Source: Bacillus sp. P14.5
GTDB taxonomy: Bacteria; Bacillota; Bacilli; Bacillales; Bacillaceae_B
Direction of reading: 5' to 3'
DNA: 64,000 nt
Assembly: GCF_003316765.1 (NCBI RefSeq)
Contig: NZ_NIJF01000066.1
Coordinates: 161,523 to 225,522, forward strand
Shown here: positions 46,743-54,843 of the stretch, piece by piece
Layout of the letters: each line of letters begins with the position of its first letter
Position numbering within the stretch: the stretch's first letter is position 1
Made by a program: the position numbers and the translations under genes
Notes under the pieces: model-generated
Databases searched by the model: none
Seen by the model: only the letters and a program-made list of their open reading frames with translations
Told to the model about the DNA's origin: nothing

Positions 46743-47189
46743 TTATTGATCGTCAGTTCTGACTACTAAAACATCACACTTAGCTGAGCGGGTGATATGC
46801 TCTGATACGCTTCCTATCAGGAACCTCTCCATTGCGCTCAGTCCTGTAGCTCCACAGACAATCAGATCTGCACTGACTTTTTCCGCTCCGTCTTTCGGAA
46901 TGATGACTTTCGGGGATCCATATTCAATCAGGGTATCAACATTGGTTACGCCTGCCTGATGCGCTTGCTCTTTATAAGATGTCATTAATTCTTTTGCGTA
47001 TTGGTCAGCGCGGTCACCTACTGACTGCTCATAGGATTCCACCGTTGCAAATGACCTCGCATCGATTACATGCAGGATCGAGAGTTTCGCATCATTACGT
47101 AATGCAATATCGATTGATTTTGTAAATGCCCATTCAGCTTCTTTAGACCCATCAACTGCTACAAGTATGTTTTTATACTTCAAAGTCAT
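46743..47189 (-). CDS. Universal stress protein UspA family
   Basis: Cytosolic nucleotide-binding stress protein of 148 residues. Begins YKNILVAVDGSKEAEWAFTK and has the ATP-binding loop GATGLSAMERFLIGSVSEHI (G-2X-G-9X-G-S pattern) near 118-137. GGAGGGA precedes the start. Relatives in B. subtilis are YxiE and NhaX. Single gene on the minus strand. Confidence 0.9.
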   Translation of the reverse strand: MTLKYKNILVAVDGSKEAEWAFTKSIDIALRNDAKLSILHVIDARSFATVESYEQSVGDRADQYAKELMTSYKEQAHQAGVTNVDTLIEYGSPKVIIPKDGAEKVSADLIVCGATGLSAMERFLIGSVSEHITRSAKCDVLVVRTDDQ

Positions 47190-47297
47190 GGCTCATCCCT
47201 CCTTAACTTAATTTTACTATATATTTCCTATAATATCTGTTACAAAATTTCAAAAGCTATTAGTAATTATCTTTCCGAAAAAGGAGGACATTAAACC

Positions 47298-47462
47298 ATG
47301 GATAAAAAGAACAGATTATCACAGCAGAGTTTTTATGATGAAAGAGCGGCAGAGCAAACCTCGGCTCAAATCATGGATTCTTATGAATCAGGCCTTCATG
47401 CTGGCGAAGCTGGGCCGCTAAGTTCAAGCAATCTTCAAGATCAAGATGAAGAGCAGATGTGA
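47298..47462 (+). CDS. Small conserved-type hypothetical protein (54 aa)
   Basis: Acidic, glutamine-rich protein MDKKNRLSQQSFYDERAAEQ onward to DQDEEQM, too short for usual gene finding. It is supported by AAGGAGG 11 nt before the ATG at 47298 and by a perfect terminator directly after the stop. No transmembrane segment or known motif. It is divergent from the universal stress protein gene. Function unknown. Confidence 0.75.
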   Translation: MDKKNRLSQQSFYDERAAEQTSAQIMDSYESGLHAGEAGPLSSSNLQDQDEEQM

Positions 47463-47469
47463 CGAGAAA

Positions 47470-47506
47470 ATGCTGTCCTGAAAATCATTCAGGACAGCAT
47501 TTTATT
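47470..47506 (+). terminator. Terminator of the 54-aa gene
   Basis: ATGCTGTCCTGAA / TTCAGGACAGCAT perfect stem with T-rich tail. Confidence 0.88.
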
Positions 47507-47512
47507 GCATTC

Positions 47513-47651
47513 CTAGTTCTCTGAATGAATCTCAGAAAGGACCTCTGCCAGGATATCTGCCGTTCTATACTCTTCTTCAAGAGTGTTTTCTGCGCCGCCA
47601 ATATTAATGGATAATGAGCGATTTAAACAGATCCTGGTTGCAGGTTGATTG
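47513..47651 (-). pseudogene. spoIIP: SpoIIP C-terminal remnant
   Basis: On the minus strand the last ~37 codons read LSINIGGAENTLEEEYRTAD then ILAEVLSEIHSEN and stop. This matches the end of the SpoIIP amidase family (GG-(V/A)-(D/E)-NTLEE-YR-(T/S)-AD). Just upstream, in a different frame, CNQDLFKS matches the preceding YNQDL motif, so a frameshift separates them. Nothing further upstream fits, because the NCS1 gene terminator begins there. A decayed copy of a spore engulfment gene, or of a second spoIIP paralogue. Confidence 0.6.
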
Positions 47652-47656
47652 CTGAA

Positions 47657-47690
47657 TAAAAAACCGCCAAGCTTAAAGAGCTTGACGGCT
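47657..47690 (-). terminator. Terminator overlapping the end of the NCS1 permease gene
   Basis: CCGCCAAGCT / AGCTTGACGG stem with a T-run in minus orientation. The last codons and the TAA stop (47673-47675) lie inside the hairpin. Confidence 0.8.
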
Positions 47691-49010
47691 TTGATCCTTC
47701 ACAATATGTTGCTTAGACCGATGCGATACGATACTGTAAATCGCAAATGTAAGCAAAAAACTGATAAACCCAGGCGACCATTTTTCTGGAATCAAGAAGT
47801 AAATCACCAGAGCAGCACCCAGCGTGTATATGGCCTTGTTATTGTATTGAAAGGCACCAGTAGCGATCCTTTCGAGATCTTCTTCCGCTATCCTTGCTTT
47901 CTTGATATACAAATAGTCAGCCGCGATAACAGCGGAGAGGGGAATGACGAACGCGCCGAGCAGGGAAATATAGTCTTGGGCATTATCGACCAGCGCCGGA
48001 AAACAGCTCAATATGATGCCTGCTGAACCGAAAGCAAGTGCGCTTTTTACTCTTCCAAGTGAAGGGATGGCATTAAGGAGGCTGTATCCTCCCGTATAAG
48101 CGTTACTGAGATTGATCGATATCATGGAGACCATCGCGCAGATCCCAATCAGGATGGTCAGGAGTGCCGACCCGGTCTGTTCTGTTGCAGCAACGAAAGG
48201 GTTGGAGTTTTGAAATAATGCCGCACTGAAGGTTCCCAGCAGGGCTGTCATGAAAAATCCGAATACATTGCCGGCAAACAGGCCCCAGAACCCTTGTTTT
48301 CCAGATTTGGCATAACGTGTAATATCAGAAGAAGCGCTCACTCCGGAAACATATTGGACAAAGGCCAGGCTGGCAAAGAACACAAACGGGCCAAAAGAGA
48401 ATCCTCCTCCTGAGACCAGGACTCCGCTTCCAATCCCATCAGCCGCAGATGTGATAAAGATGACGAGTATGGCTGCCTGCCCAATCAATAGGAAAGGCAT
48501 GAACATCTTGGTTGCCTTTTTAACAGCCTCAAATCCGATTAAAGCCAAGACCGTCATGATCAATGCGAGTGAGATGGCAATCGGAACCAGAGGAAGTTCG
48601 AATCCAGTCGCCTTTTTCACGAGTGACAACACGACCAATGTACCGCCGATTGTCTGGACACTGAACCAATATAGGGAAGTCAGGGACCGGACAGGGGATG
48701 CGACGAGCCTTGAAAGCCTCGTTCCGATCATTGACCTTATGACATACTGAGCGGGCAGGCCGTACCTTGCCCCTGGTAATGATAGAAGTGAGACAAATAA
48801 AAAGGCAATGCTCCCTCCAAGAAGCGTACTGATTATAGCCCATATCATGGACAACCCGCCTTCCATTACAGCTAAGGCAGGCACAAGGAAATTCCCTGCA
48901 TTAACTGAGAAAGCAAGCTGAATGATGAAATATTCAAACCAAGTAGTGGTTTTTAAATGCTGAGGTACAGATTCCAATCCTAATCTTTCGATCATCGGTT
49001 TTTTCATCAT
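47673..49010 (-). CDS. NCS1-family permease (cytosine/purine/allantoin type)
   Basis: Integral membrane transporter of 445 residues with about twelve hydrophobic segments. The N-terminal region TWFEYFIIQLAFSVNAGNFLVPAL and the central SGVSASSDITRYAKSGKQGF are typical of nucleobase:cation symporter-1 proteins. Ligand (cytosine, purine, hydroxymethylpyrimidine) cannot be read. AAGGAG precedes two consecutive ATG codons at 49010. The terminator hairpin contains its stop codon. No linked catabolic gene gives a clue. Confidence 0.87.
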   Translation of the reverse strand: MMKKPMIERLGLESVPQHLKTTTWFEYFIIQLAFSVNAGNFLVPALAVMEGGLSMIWAIISTLLGGSIAFLFVSLLSLPGARYGLPAQYVIRSMIGTRLSRLVASPVRSLTSLYWFSVQTIGGTLVVLSLVKKATGFELPLVPIAISLALIMTVLALIGFEAVKKATKMFMPFLLIGQAAILVIFITSAADGIGSGVLVSGGGFSFGPFVFFASLAFVQYVSGVSASSDITRYAKSGKQGFWGLFAGNVFGFFMTALLGTFSAALFQNSNPFVAATEQTGSALLTILIGICAMVSMISINLSNAYTGGYSLLNAIPSLGRVKSALAFGSAGIILSCFPALVDNAQDYISLLGAFVIPLSAVIAADYLYIKKARIAEEDLERIATGAFQYNNKAIYTLGAALVIYFLIPEKWSPGFISFLLTFAIYSIVSHRSKQHIVKDQSRQAL

Positions 49011-49141
49011 GAGGACTCCTTCTATCTTCGAAGTAATTCTATTCTATTGTAAAGGAAGTGGGGGAAAAGTGAAGACCTGAAGTTTAATAACCTAATATTT
49101 CATGAAGGAGCTGCAGTGGTAATAAGTTGTTTAATTTTAAA

Positions 49142-49543
49142 GGCTTTTTCGTATACTTTGTTGCTTCTTTTTATTAATTTCGTATAAATTTCGTAAGATA
49201 ACGCCATTATATTCTGGTAGCCAAAAGAAATGAGCGGCTAACCAGATAGAGAGAAAAATCTTAGTATCAGAAGGGAGATACTGCCGAAAGCAATTAAATG
49301 CGAATCCAGTCTATTTAAAAGGCCGTTTGCTAACTAATTGCTGATTTTGAATGCGCTTTTACCTTCATCCCCCTTTAAGTAGGAGGATTGAAGCGGAAGG
49401 CGTGCGACCTCCTGCGGGACTAGCGGGACAGGTGAGACCCCGCAGGCGAAGCCGAGGAGGCTCACCGCCCGCCCCGCGGAGTCGTCCGCCTGGAGCGGAA
49501 ATCCATTTCGTTTAAAAAAGCCACAATCTATAAGAAAACAGCC
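49142..49543. mobile_element. Composite MITE-like insertion with 8-bp flanking repeats
   Basis: Left end GGCTTTTTCGTATACTTTG and right end ATAAGAAAACAGCC match the family termini. A second internal left end (GGCCGTTTGCTAACTAATTG at 49321) and GC-module C suggest two members side by side. The whole is flanked by the direct repeat ATTTTAAA (49134-49141 and 49544-49551). No reading frame. Confidence 0.75.
49386..49503. repeat. GC-rich 118-bp module, copy C
   Basis: Same layout as copies A and B. The outer stem reads AGGCG...CGCCT where A and B read AGGTG...CACCT, a paired change that keeps the stem. Confidence 0.92.
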
Positions 49544-49654
49544 ATTTTAAAAGAAGAGGAATATCCTAAAGACAGTCAGCGGCATGTTATCTAAAGGTTT
49601 TTTCATCAACTAATTACCCGCATATAGATAGGGAAAATTCAGGCTTTTCTGTCT

Positions 49655-49674
49655 AAATGTAAATGCTTACATTT
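49655..49674. promoter_or_regulatory. 20-bp perfect palindrome upstream of ald
   Basis: AAATGTAA ATGC TTACATTT, about 90 bp before ald. Its core TGTAAATGCTTACA differs by one base from a cre-like pattern, so it may bind CcpA or another regulator such as AdeR. The remainder of the 49552-49762 gap shows an AT-rich probable promoter. Confidence 0.6.
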
Positions 49675-49762
49675 CCTATAAAATTGTTTAGCATTTTAAG
49701 AATGATAGTGTTATATTAGTTAAGAAGTTTTACAATGGATTTGAAATGAGGAGGTTTTTTTA

Positions 49763-50881
49763 ATGCGTATCGGAGTACCAATTGAAATAAAAAACAATGA
49801 AAACCGAGTGGCAATGACACCGGCAGGAGTGGTGAACCTTACCCAGTTCGGCCATGAAGTGTATATTGAATCCGGGGCGGGCCTCGGCTCTGGTTTTACT
49901 GATGAACAATATACAGCCGCTGGAGGTCACATTGTTGGAAGCGCATCTGAAGCATGGTCCATGGATATGGTCATGAAGGTAAAAGAACCGCTGCCAAGCG
50001 AATATCAGTATTTCCGTGAAGGATTAATCCTATTTACATATTTACACCTGGCTCCAGAGCCGGAGTTGACGAAAGCACTAATTGACAATAAAGTAGTCGG
50101 GATTGCTTACGAAACAGTTGAAGCAAACCGTACTCTTCCGCTATTGACGCCTATGAGCGAAGTTGCCGGAAGAATGGCTACGCAAATCGGAGCGCAGTTC
50201 CTTGAAAAAATCCATGGTGGAAAAGGAGTCCTTCTATCAGGAGTTCCTGGAGTAATGCGCAGCCGTGTAACAATCATCGGAGGCGGAGTTGCTGGAACAA
50301 ACGCTGCAAAGATGGCCGTCGGACTTGGAGCGCAAGTAACGATCCTGGATTTAAATCCAGAGCGCCTTCGCCAATTGGATGATATCTTCGGAAGCGACGT
50401 CCAGACTCTGATGTCCAATCCGTTGAATATCGAAAAAGCTGTAGCTGAGTCCGACCTTGTTATCGGAGCAGTCTTGATCCCTGGTGCAAAAGCGCCGAAG
50501 CTGGTTACAGAAGACATGATCAAATCCATGATGCCTGGTTCAGTTGTGGTGGATATTGCCATAGACCAGGGAGGAATCTTTGAAACAACGGACCGCATCA
50601 CGACTCATGATGACCCGACATACGTGAAGCACGGAGTTGTTCATTATGCGGTTGCGAACATGCCTGGTGCCGTTCCGCGTACATCTACAATCGCCTTGAC
50701 AAATGTTACGGTTCCTTACGCGATTCAGATTGCAAACAAAGGATACAAAGATGCATGCCTTGGAAATGAGCCATTGCTAAAAGGAATCAACACATTGAAC
50801 GGATATGTTACCTATAAAGCAGTAGCAGAAGCACATGACCTCGACTACTCTGATACAAAAACACTGCTTGATCAAATTTAA
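49763..50881 (+). CDS. ald: Alanine dehydrogenase
   Basis: NAD-dependent enzyme that interconverts L-alanine and pyruvate, used in alanine catabolism and sporulation. The 372 residues start [23 protein letters not shown]; the NAD-binding motif [22 protein letters not shown] lies near 170, and the catalytic histidine is in LFTYLHLAP near 96. AGGAGG precedes the start. No adeR regulator gene is adjacent. The perfect palindrome upstream suggests regulated expression. Confidence 0.96.
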   Translation: MRIGVPIEIKNNENRVAMTPAGVVNLTQFGHEVYIESGAGLGSGFTDEQYTAAGGHIVGSASEAWSMDMVMKVKEPLPSEYQYFREGLILFTYLHLAPEPELTKALIDNKVVGIAYETVEANRTLPLLTPMSEVAGRMATQIGAQFLEKIHGGKGVLLSGVPGVMRSRVTIIGGGVAGTNAAKMAVGLGAQVTILDLNPERLRQLDDIFGSDVQTLMSNPLNIEKAVAESDLVIGAVLIPGAKAPKLVTEDMIKSMMPGSVVVDIAIDQGGIFETTDRITTHDDPTYVKHGVVHYAVANMPGAVPRTSTIALTNVTVPYAIQIANKGYKDACLGNEPLLKGINTLNGYVTYKAVAEAHDLDYSDTKTLLDQI

Positions 50882-50889
50882 TTAATGCG

Positions 50890-50924
50890 AAGGCTGTCCC
50901 GTGAAAATGGGACAGTCTTTTTTA
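50890..50924 (+). terminator. Terminator of ald
   Basis: GGCTGTCCC / GGGACAGTC stem followed by six T. Confidence 0.88.
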
Positions 50925-51172
50925 TCGATTTTTTTAAAAAAGATGGTTTCCTCTCTCCTCACATCCATGTGGCGGGAAGTGAGCCTTAGCAGCTTCATAA
51001 AAAGCTAAGAGGTGAGCGATTAGATGTTCTTTTACAAGTAATTGAAAGAGCGTCTTGAATAGTAAAACAAATACTTTTGAAAAATAAGAAAACCAGCTTT
51101 GAGCTAAGGAAGAACGGCCGAATTCTTCAGGCCAGCACGAGGGCGTACGTCTGAGGAATAAACCATGAGGAA

Positions 51173-51366
51173 AATAAGGGGAGAATTTCCCGTTAACTGC
51201 GGATCTGAGCTCATTTTGTTGGTGAATAAGGGGAGAATTTCCCCTTATTCAAGGTTTAAGTATCTATTTTTTAGTCTTTTAAATCAAATAAGGGGAAATT
51301 CTCCCTCTATTTAAGCTGTTTTTCAGTACCATCTATTAATTAAGGGAAGTTTTTCCCTCTATTTCT
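51173..51366. repeat. Four-unit palindrome array, spacing 52-62-52 (array H)
   Basis: AATAAGGGG...CCCCTTATT-type palindromes with an AATTTC-like centre begin at 51173, 51225, 51287 and 51339. TTAAGCTGTTTTTC lies between units three and four, like array F. The rest of 50925-51567 contains no gene that I can support. Confidence 0.82.
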
Positions 51367-51567
51367 AGAGAAATCATTTACTTTTAAAAGATGAAAATAC
51401 AGGGTAGAAAAAGAATGGAGCGTGGAAAAAGGATATGAGCTGTCAATCAAGAACTAAGTATTGTAGAAGCTATGCTTATTGGGAAATTGGATAAACAGAA
51501 GTTTGATGGTTTTATCGGGGAAAACCCATTCGCAGCGCAGTAAACTATTTCACAGGAGGGCTAAAGA

Positions 51568-52248
51568 ATGAAAGTTTCTTATCATGGACATTCGGTTGTC
51601 AAAGTAGTCACAGAAAATCATACGATACTAATTGACCCATTTATCAGCGGAAATGAACTCACTGACCTTAAAGTGGACAATGAAAATCCGGATGTAATTT
51701 TGCTTACTCATGGCCATAATGACCATGTCGGTGACACAATCGACTTGGCGAAGAAAAATGACGCACTTGTAGTGGCTCCTTTTGAATTGGCTACATACTT
51801 AGGCTGGCAGGGAGTGAACACCCACCCGCTGCATATCGGGGGAGGGTATGACTTTGAATTTGGAAGAGTGAAGCTGACACAGGCATTTCACGGCTCTTCC
51901 TATGAAACAGAAGACAAACAGATTATCTACACTGGAATGCCGGCTGGAATCCTGCTTACGGCAGAAGGGAAAACAATCTACCATGCTGGAGATACGGCAC
52001 TTTTCTCCGATATGAAGCTGATAGGGATGCGAAATACCATTGATCTTGCCTTCCTTCCAATCGGAGACAACTTTACGATGGGACCTGATGATGCCGTTCT
52101 GGCAGCGGAATTTATAAACGCTAAAATAGTTGTGCCGATTCATTACAACACATTCCCGCCAATCAAACAGGATCCTGAAAAATTTGTTTCCATGTTGAAA
52201 GGACAAGAAGGAAAAGTAATGAATGCTGGGGATGTAATTGAACTTTAA
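51568..52248 (+). CDS. ytkL: Metallo-beta-lactamase-fold hydrolase YtkL
   Basis: UPF0173-type hydrolase of 226 residues. The metal motif [12 protein letters not shown] (HxHxDH) lies near 51-62, [10 protein letters not shown] near 137 provides further ligands and [10 protein letters not shown] near 190 the last histidine. Substrate unknown. CAGGAGGG precedes the start at 51568. In B. subtilis ytkL also neighbours ald. Confidence 0.9.
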   Translation: MKVSYHGHSVVKVVTENHTILIDPFISGNELTDLKVDNENPDVILLTHGHNDHVGDTIDLAKKNDALVVAPFELATYLGWQGVNTHPLHIGGGYDFEFGRVKLTQAFHGSSYETEDKQIIYTGMPAGILLTAEGKTIYHAGDTALFSDMKLIGMRNTIDLAFLPIGDNFTMGPDDAVLAAEFINAKIVVPIHYNTFPPIKQDPEKFVSMLKGQEGKVMNAGDVIEL

Positions 52249-52254
52249 TTATCG

Positions 52255-52296
52255 AGAACACTGATCCGAGGTTGGGTCAGTGTTCTTTTGTTTTGG
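52255..52296 (+). terminator. Terminator of ytkL
   Basis: GAACACTGA / TCAGTGTTC stem with T-rich tail. Confidence 0.85.
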
Positions 52297-52301
52297 GGAA
52301 T

Positions 52302-52392
52302 TGAGCCTGGCTCAAAAGGGAGGGTCTGAGCCTGGCTCAAAAGGGGGGATCTGAGCCAGGCTCAAAAGAGGGAAACTGAGCCAGGATCAAAG
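52302..52392. repeat. 25-bp palindrome array (array I)
   Basis: TGAGCC(T/A)GGCTCA starts at 52302, 52327, 52352 and 52377, exactly 25 bp apart; the last is slightly altered. The spacers are purine-rich. Confidence 0.92.
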
Positions 52393-52467
52393 TATTCCAT
52401 CACAAAGAATAATGAGAAGGGATTGTCCCGCATACATATTAAACAAGCTAGTAAAAGGAGGAAGTAT

Positions 52468-52713
52468 ATGAAAAAGCAGCGTTATTTGATTTGTTTATTG
52501 CTGGCCGGGATGATGCTCTACTATGCCGTTCCACGACTGAATGTATTTGCAGAAGGGTTGTCAGGCTGGTTTGCCATCAGCTGGCTTGCTTTTGCAGCCA
52601 TTGTTATAGCAGGTAATTTATCAGGGATGCTCTTTGCTCCGCGCAAACTGAAAGTGAAAGGGAAACAGGTGAAAAGGAAGAAAGAAGTCAGAAAGATTCG
52701 TTCTTTTGGCTGA
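52468..52713 (+). CDS. Small membrane protein of unknown function
   Basis: Basic protein of 81 residues with two hydrophobic segments (about 8-22 and 31-52) and a lysine/arginine-rich tail (KLKVKGKQVKRKKEVRKIRS), predicted cytoplasmic. AAAGGAGGAAG precedes the ATG at 52468; a longer upstream frame is spurious. Lies 83 bp before ytoI and could share a transcript. I do not recognise the family. Confidence 0.75.
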   Translation: MKKQRYLICLLLAGMMLYYAVPRLNVFAEGLSGWFAISWLAFAAIVIAGNLSGMLFAPRKLKVKGKQVKRKKEVRKIRSFG

Positions 52714-52796
52714 GAATTCAGGAGAAAATTGAAACACCAGGCTTTTCACTTTATAATTAAGATACTATTTCAGGCAGTATAAGAAGGGTGAAAAGC

Positions 52797-54116
52797 TTGG
52801 CAACCAAACATGAGCAAATAATTGAGTATATCGATACACTCCCCATTGGAGAAAAAATATCCGTCAGGCAGATCGCCAAGGCTTTAAATGTCAGTGAAGG
52901 CACGGCATACAGAGCGATCAAGGATGCTGAGACAAAAGGGTATGTAAGCACGATTGAAAGAGTCGGGACCATCCGGATTGAAAGAAAGAAAAAAGAGAAC
53001 ATCGAAAAGCTGACTTTTGCAGAAGTGGTCAACATTATTGATGGACAAGTTCTTGGCGGGAGAACAGGGCTGCATAAAATGCTCAATAAGTTTGTTATTG
53101 GCGCAATGAAACTCGAGGCCATGATGCGTTACACAGAGGCCGGGAACCTGCTGATTGTCGGCAACCGGACAAAAGCTCATGAGCTCGCCTTGAAAGCAGG
53201 CGCAGCTGTGTTGATTACCGGTGGATTTGATACTGAAGAAAGTGTCAAACGCCTTGCCGATGAGCTTGAATTGCCTGTCATATCGACGAGTTATGATACT
53301 TTTACCGTTGCCGCAATGATCAACCGTGCGATCTATGACCAGCTGATTAAGAAAGATATCGTATTGGTGGAAGATATTTTGACCGCAGAAGATCAGACGG
53401 CCTTTTTACAAGTTGGTGATACTTTGGAAGATTGGTATGAAAAAAATCAATCGACCTTCCACAGCCGCTTTCCTGTCATTGACCGGAACAGGAAGGTGCA
53501 GGGGATGGCGACTTCCAAGGACGTGATGGGTCAGGAAAAGAGTGCAGCTATTGAAAAGGTAATGACAAGAAAGCCGATTACTGTCAGAGCAAATACCAGT
53601 GTGGCCTCTGCAGCCCATATGATGATCTGGGAAGGCATTGAAGTCCTTCCGGTGGTTGATGACCAAAACAGGCTTCAAGGAATAATCAGCCGCCAGGATG
53701 TTCTAAAGGCGATGCAAATGATCCAGCGCCAGCCGCAGGTCGGGGAAACGATCGATGACAATATTACGAGCAATATGACAACTTCAGATACCAAAGACTC
53801 TGCTGAGGCAAGCTACCAATTTCCAGTCACTCCGCAAATGACCAACGGGCTCGGAACCATTTCCTATGGTGTATTTACAACTCTGGTGACAGAAGCGGCC
53901 AACAGGGCGTTGAAATACTACAAAAAAGGAGATCTGGTGGTTGAAAATATGACAGTTTATTTCATCAGATCCATTCAAATGGAGAGCGTGATCGACATCC
54001 GGCCGAAAGTATTGGATGTAGGGCGCAAGTTTGGGAAGGTGGATGTAGAAGTCTATCATGAAACGGTGTTAGTGGGAAAAGCCATGATGATCTGCCAGCT
54101 CATCGACAAACATTAA
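52797..54116 (+). CDS. ytoI: DRTGG-CBS-hotdog protein YtoI
   Basis: Putative regulator of about 439 residues: an N-terminal helix-turn-helix (ISVRQIAKALNVSEGTAYRA), a DRTGG domain (about 75-185), a CBS-domain pair (about 195-310) and a C-terminal hotdog-fold (PaaI thioesterase-like) domain (about 335-438). CBS domains usually bind adenosine nucleotides. A GTG at 52788 lies within the ribosome site; TTG at 52797, 7 nt after AAGGGTG, gives MATKHEQI, matching my memory of YtoI. Function unknown. Confidence 0.88.
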   Translation: MATKHEQIIEYIDTLPIGEKISVRQIAKALNVSEGTAYRAIKDAETKGYVSTIERVGTIRIERKKKENIEKLTFAEVVNIIDGQVLGGRTGLHKMLNKFVIGAMKLEAMMRYTEAGNLLIVGNRTKAHELALKAGAAVLITGGFDTEESVKRLADELELPVISTSYDTFTVAAMINRAIYDQLIKKDIVLVEDILTAEDQTAFLQVGDTLEDWYEKNQSTFHSRFPVIDRNRKVQGMATSKDVMGQEKSAAIEKVMTRKPITVRANTSVASAAHMMIWEGIEVLPVVDDQNRLQGIISRQDVLKAMQMIQRQPQVGETIDDNITSNMTTSDTKDSAEASYQFPVTPQMTNGLGTISYGVFTTLVTEAANRALKYYKKGDLVVENMTVYFIRSIQMESVIDIRPKVLDVGRKFGKVDVEVYHETVLVGKAMMICQLIDKH

Positions 54117-54123
54117 TTACAAA

Positions 54124-54314
54124 GGCTGTTTTCGTATAGACTGTTGCTTTCGGAAAAACCCCAAGAGCTGGATTTTTCCCCTGAATACTAATGTTTATCT
54201 CTCTTAACAGGGCGAGCAGCTCTTTTCTTTCTTGCTTACCAGGATATATAGGTGAATTCTGGTGATGTTTTTCGAAATTCATATTAAATAGCAACAAAGT
54301 TTACGAAAAGAGCC
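54124..54314 (+). mobile_element. MITE-like element, copy 3, with 8-bp flanking repeats
   Basis: 191 bp. Ends GGCTGTTTTCGTATAGACTG and CAAAGTTTACGAAAAGAGCC are inverted repeats matching at about 19 of 24 positions. Flanked by the direct repeat ATTACAAA (54116-54123, overlapping the ytoI stop region, and 54315-54322). No reading frame. Confidence 0.82.
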
Positions 54315-54383
54315 ATTACAAAAGCGCAAGCGCCCTGAACAGGCCCGCCAGGCAAATCTTATTTTGCCCAAAACCTAAACAAT

Positions 54384-54418
54384 AAAAAACCTGCATTCAA
54401 AAATGAATGCAGGTTTTA
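54384..54418 (-). terminator. Terminator of ytpI
   Basis: AAAACCTGCATT / AATGCAGGTTTT stem; T-run in minus orientation. Confidence 0.85.
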
Positions 54419-54425
54419 TAAGCCG

Positions 54426-54731
54426 TTACTGGTTATCGAGTTCCTGTGCTTCTTTTATAGCCTGAGGCAGGAAATGCTTGTACACTTTCCAGCCCATCCA
54501 GGCACTTCCCAGTCCGATTATGATGAAAAGGGCAGAAATGATGTAAGTGAAAGTGGTCTGGAACAGAAACAGCTGATTGATTCCGAAAAAGGCGACAAAA
54601 AGTCCCAGAGCGATACTGGATTTACCTGAAAGCCATTTTTTCTCGATGAATCGTCTGCTTCTCACGGACTTCACTTTATAATAGAAATAAAAAGAAAATG
54701 AAAGAATGATTAAAAATACAAAAACGGGCAT
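54426..54731 (-). CDS. ytpI: YtpI-family membrane protein
   Basis: Protein of 101 residues with three hydrophobic segments (about 2-18, 40-60 and 63-83) and a charged C terminus. It matches YtpI by size, composition and location between ytoI and nrnA. Function unknown. The ribosome site is weak (GGAGGATATAAG at 6 nt). Confidence 0.82.
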   Translation of the reverse strand: MPVFVFLIILSFSFYFYYKVKSVRSRRFIEKKWLSGKSSIALGLFVAFFGINQLFLFQTTFTYIISALFIIIGLGSAWMGWKVYKHFLPQAIKEAQELDNQ

Positions 54732-54843
54732 ATCTTATATCCTCCAAAATATCGTTGGTTGAATTTTTGAATCTCCGTTTACTATTCTAACGGTATTTCT
54801 GCTGGATTCCAAATGAACTTTTTATGTCTAAAAGGAGTTTACC

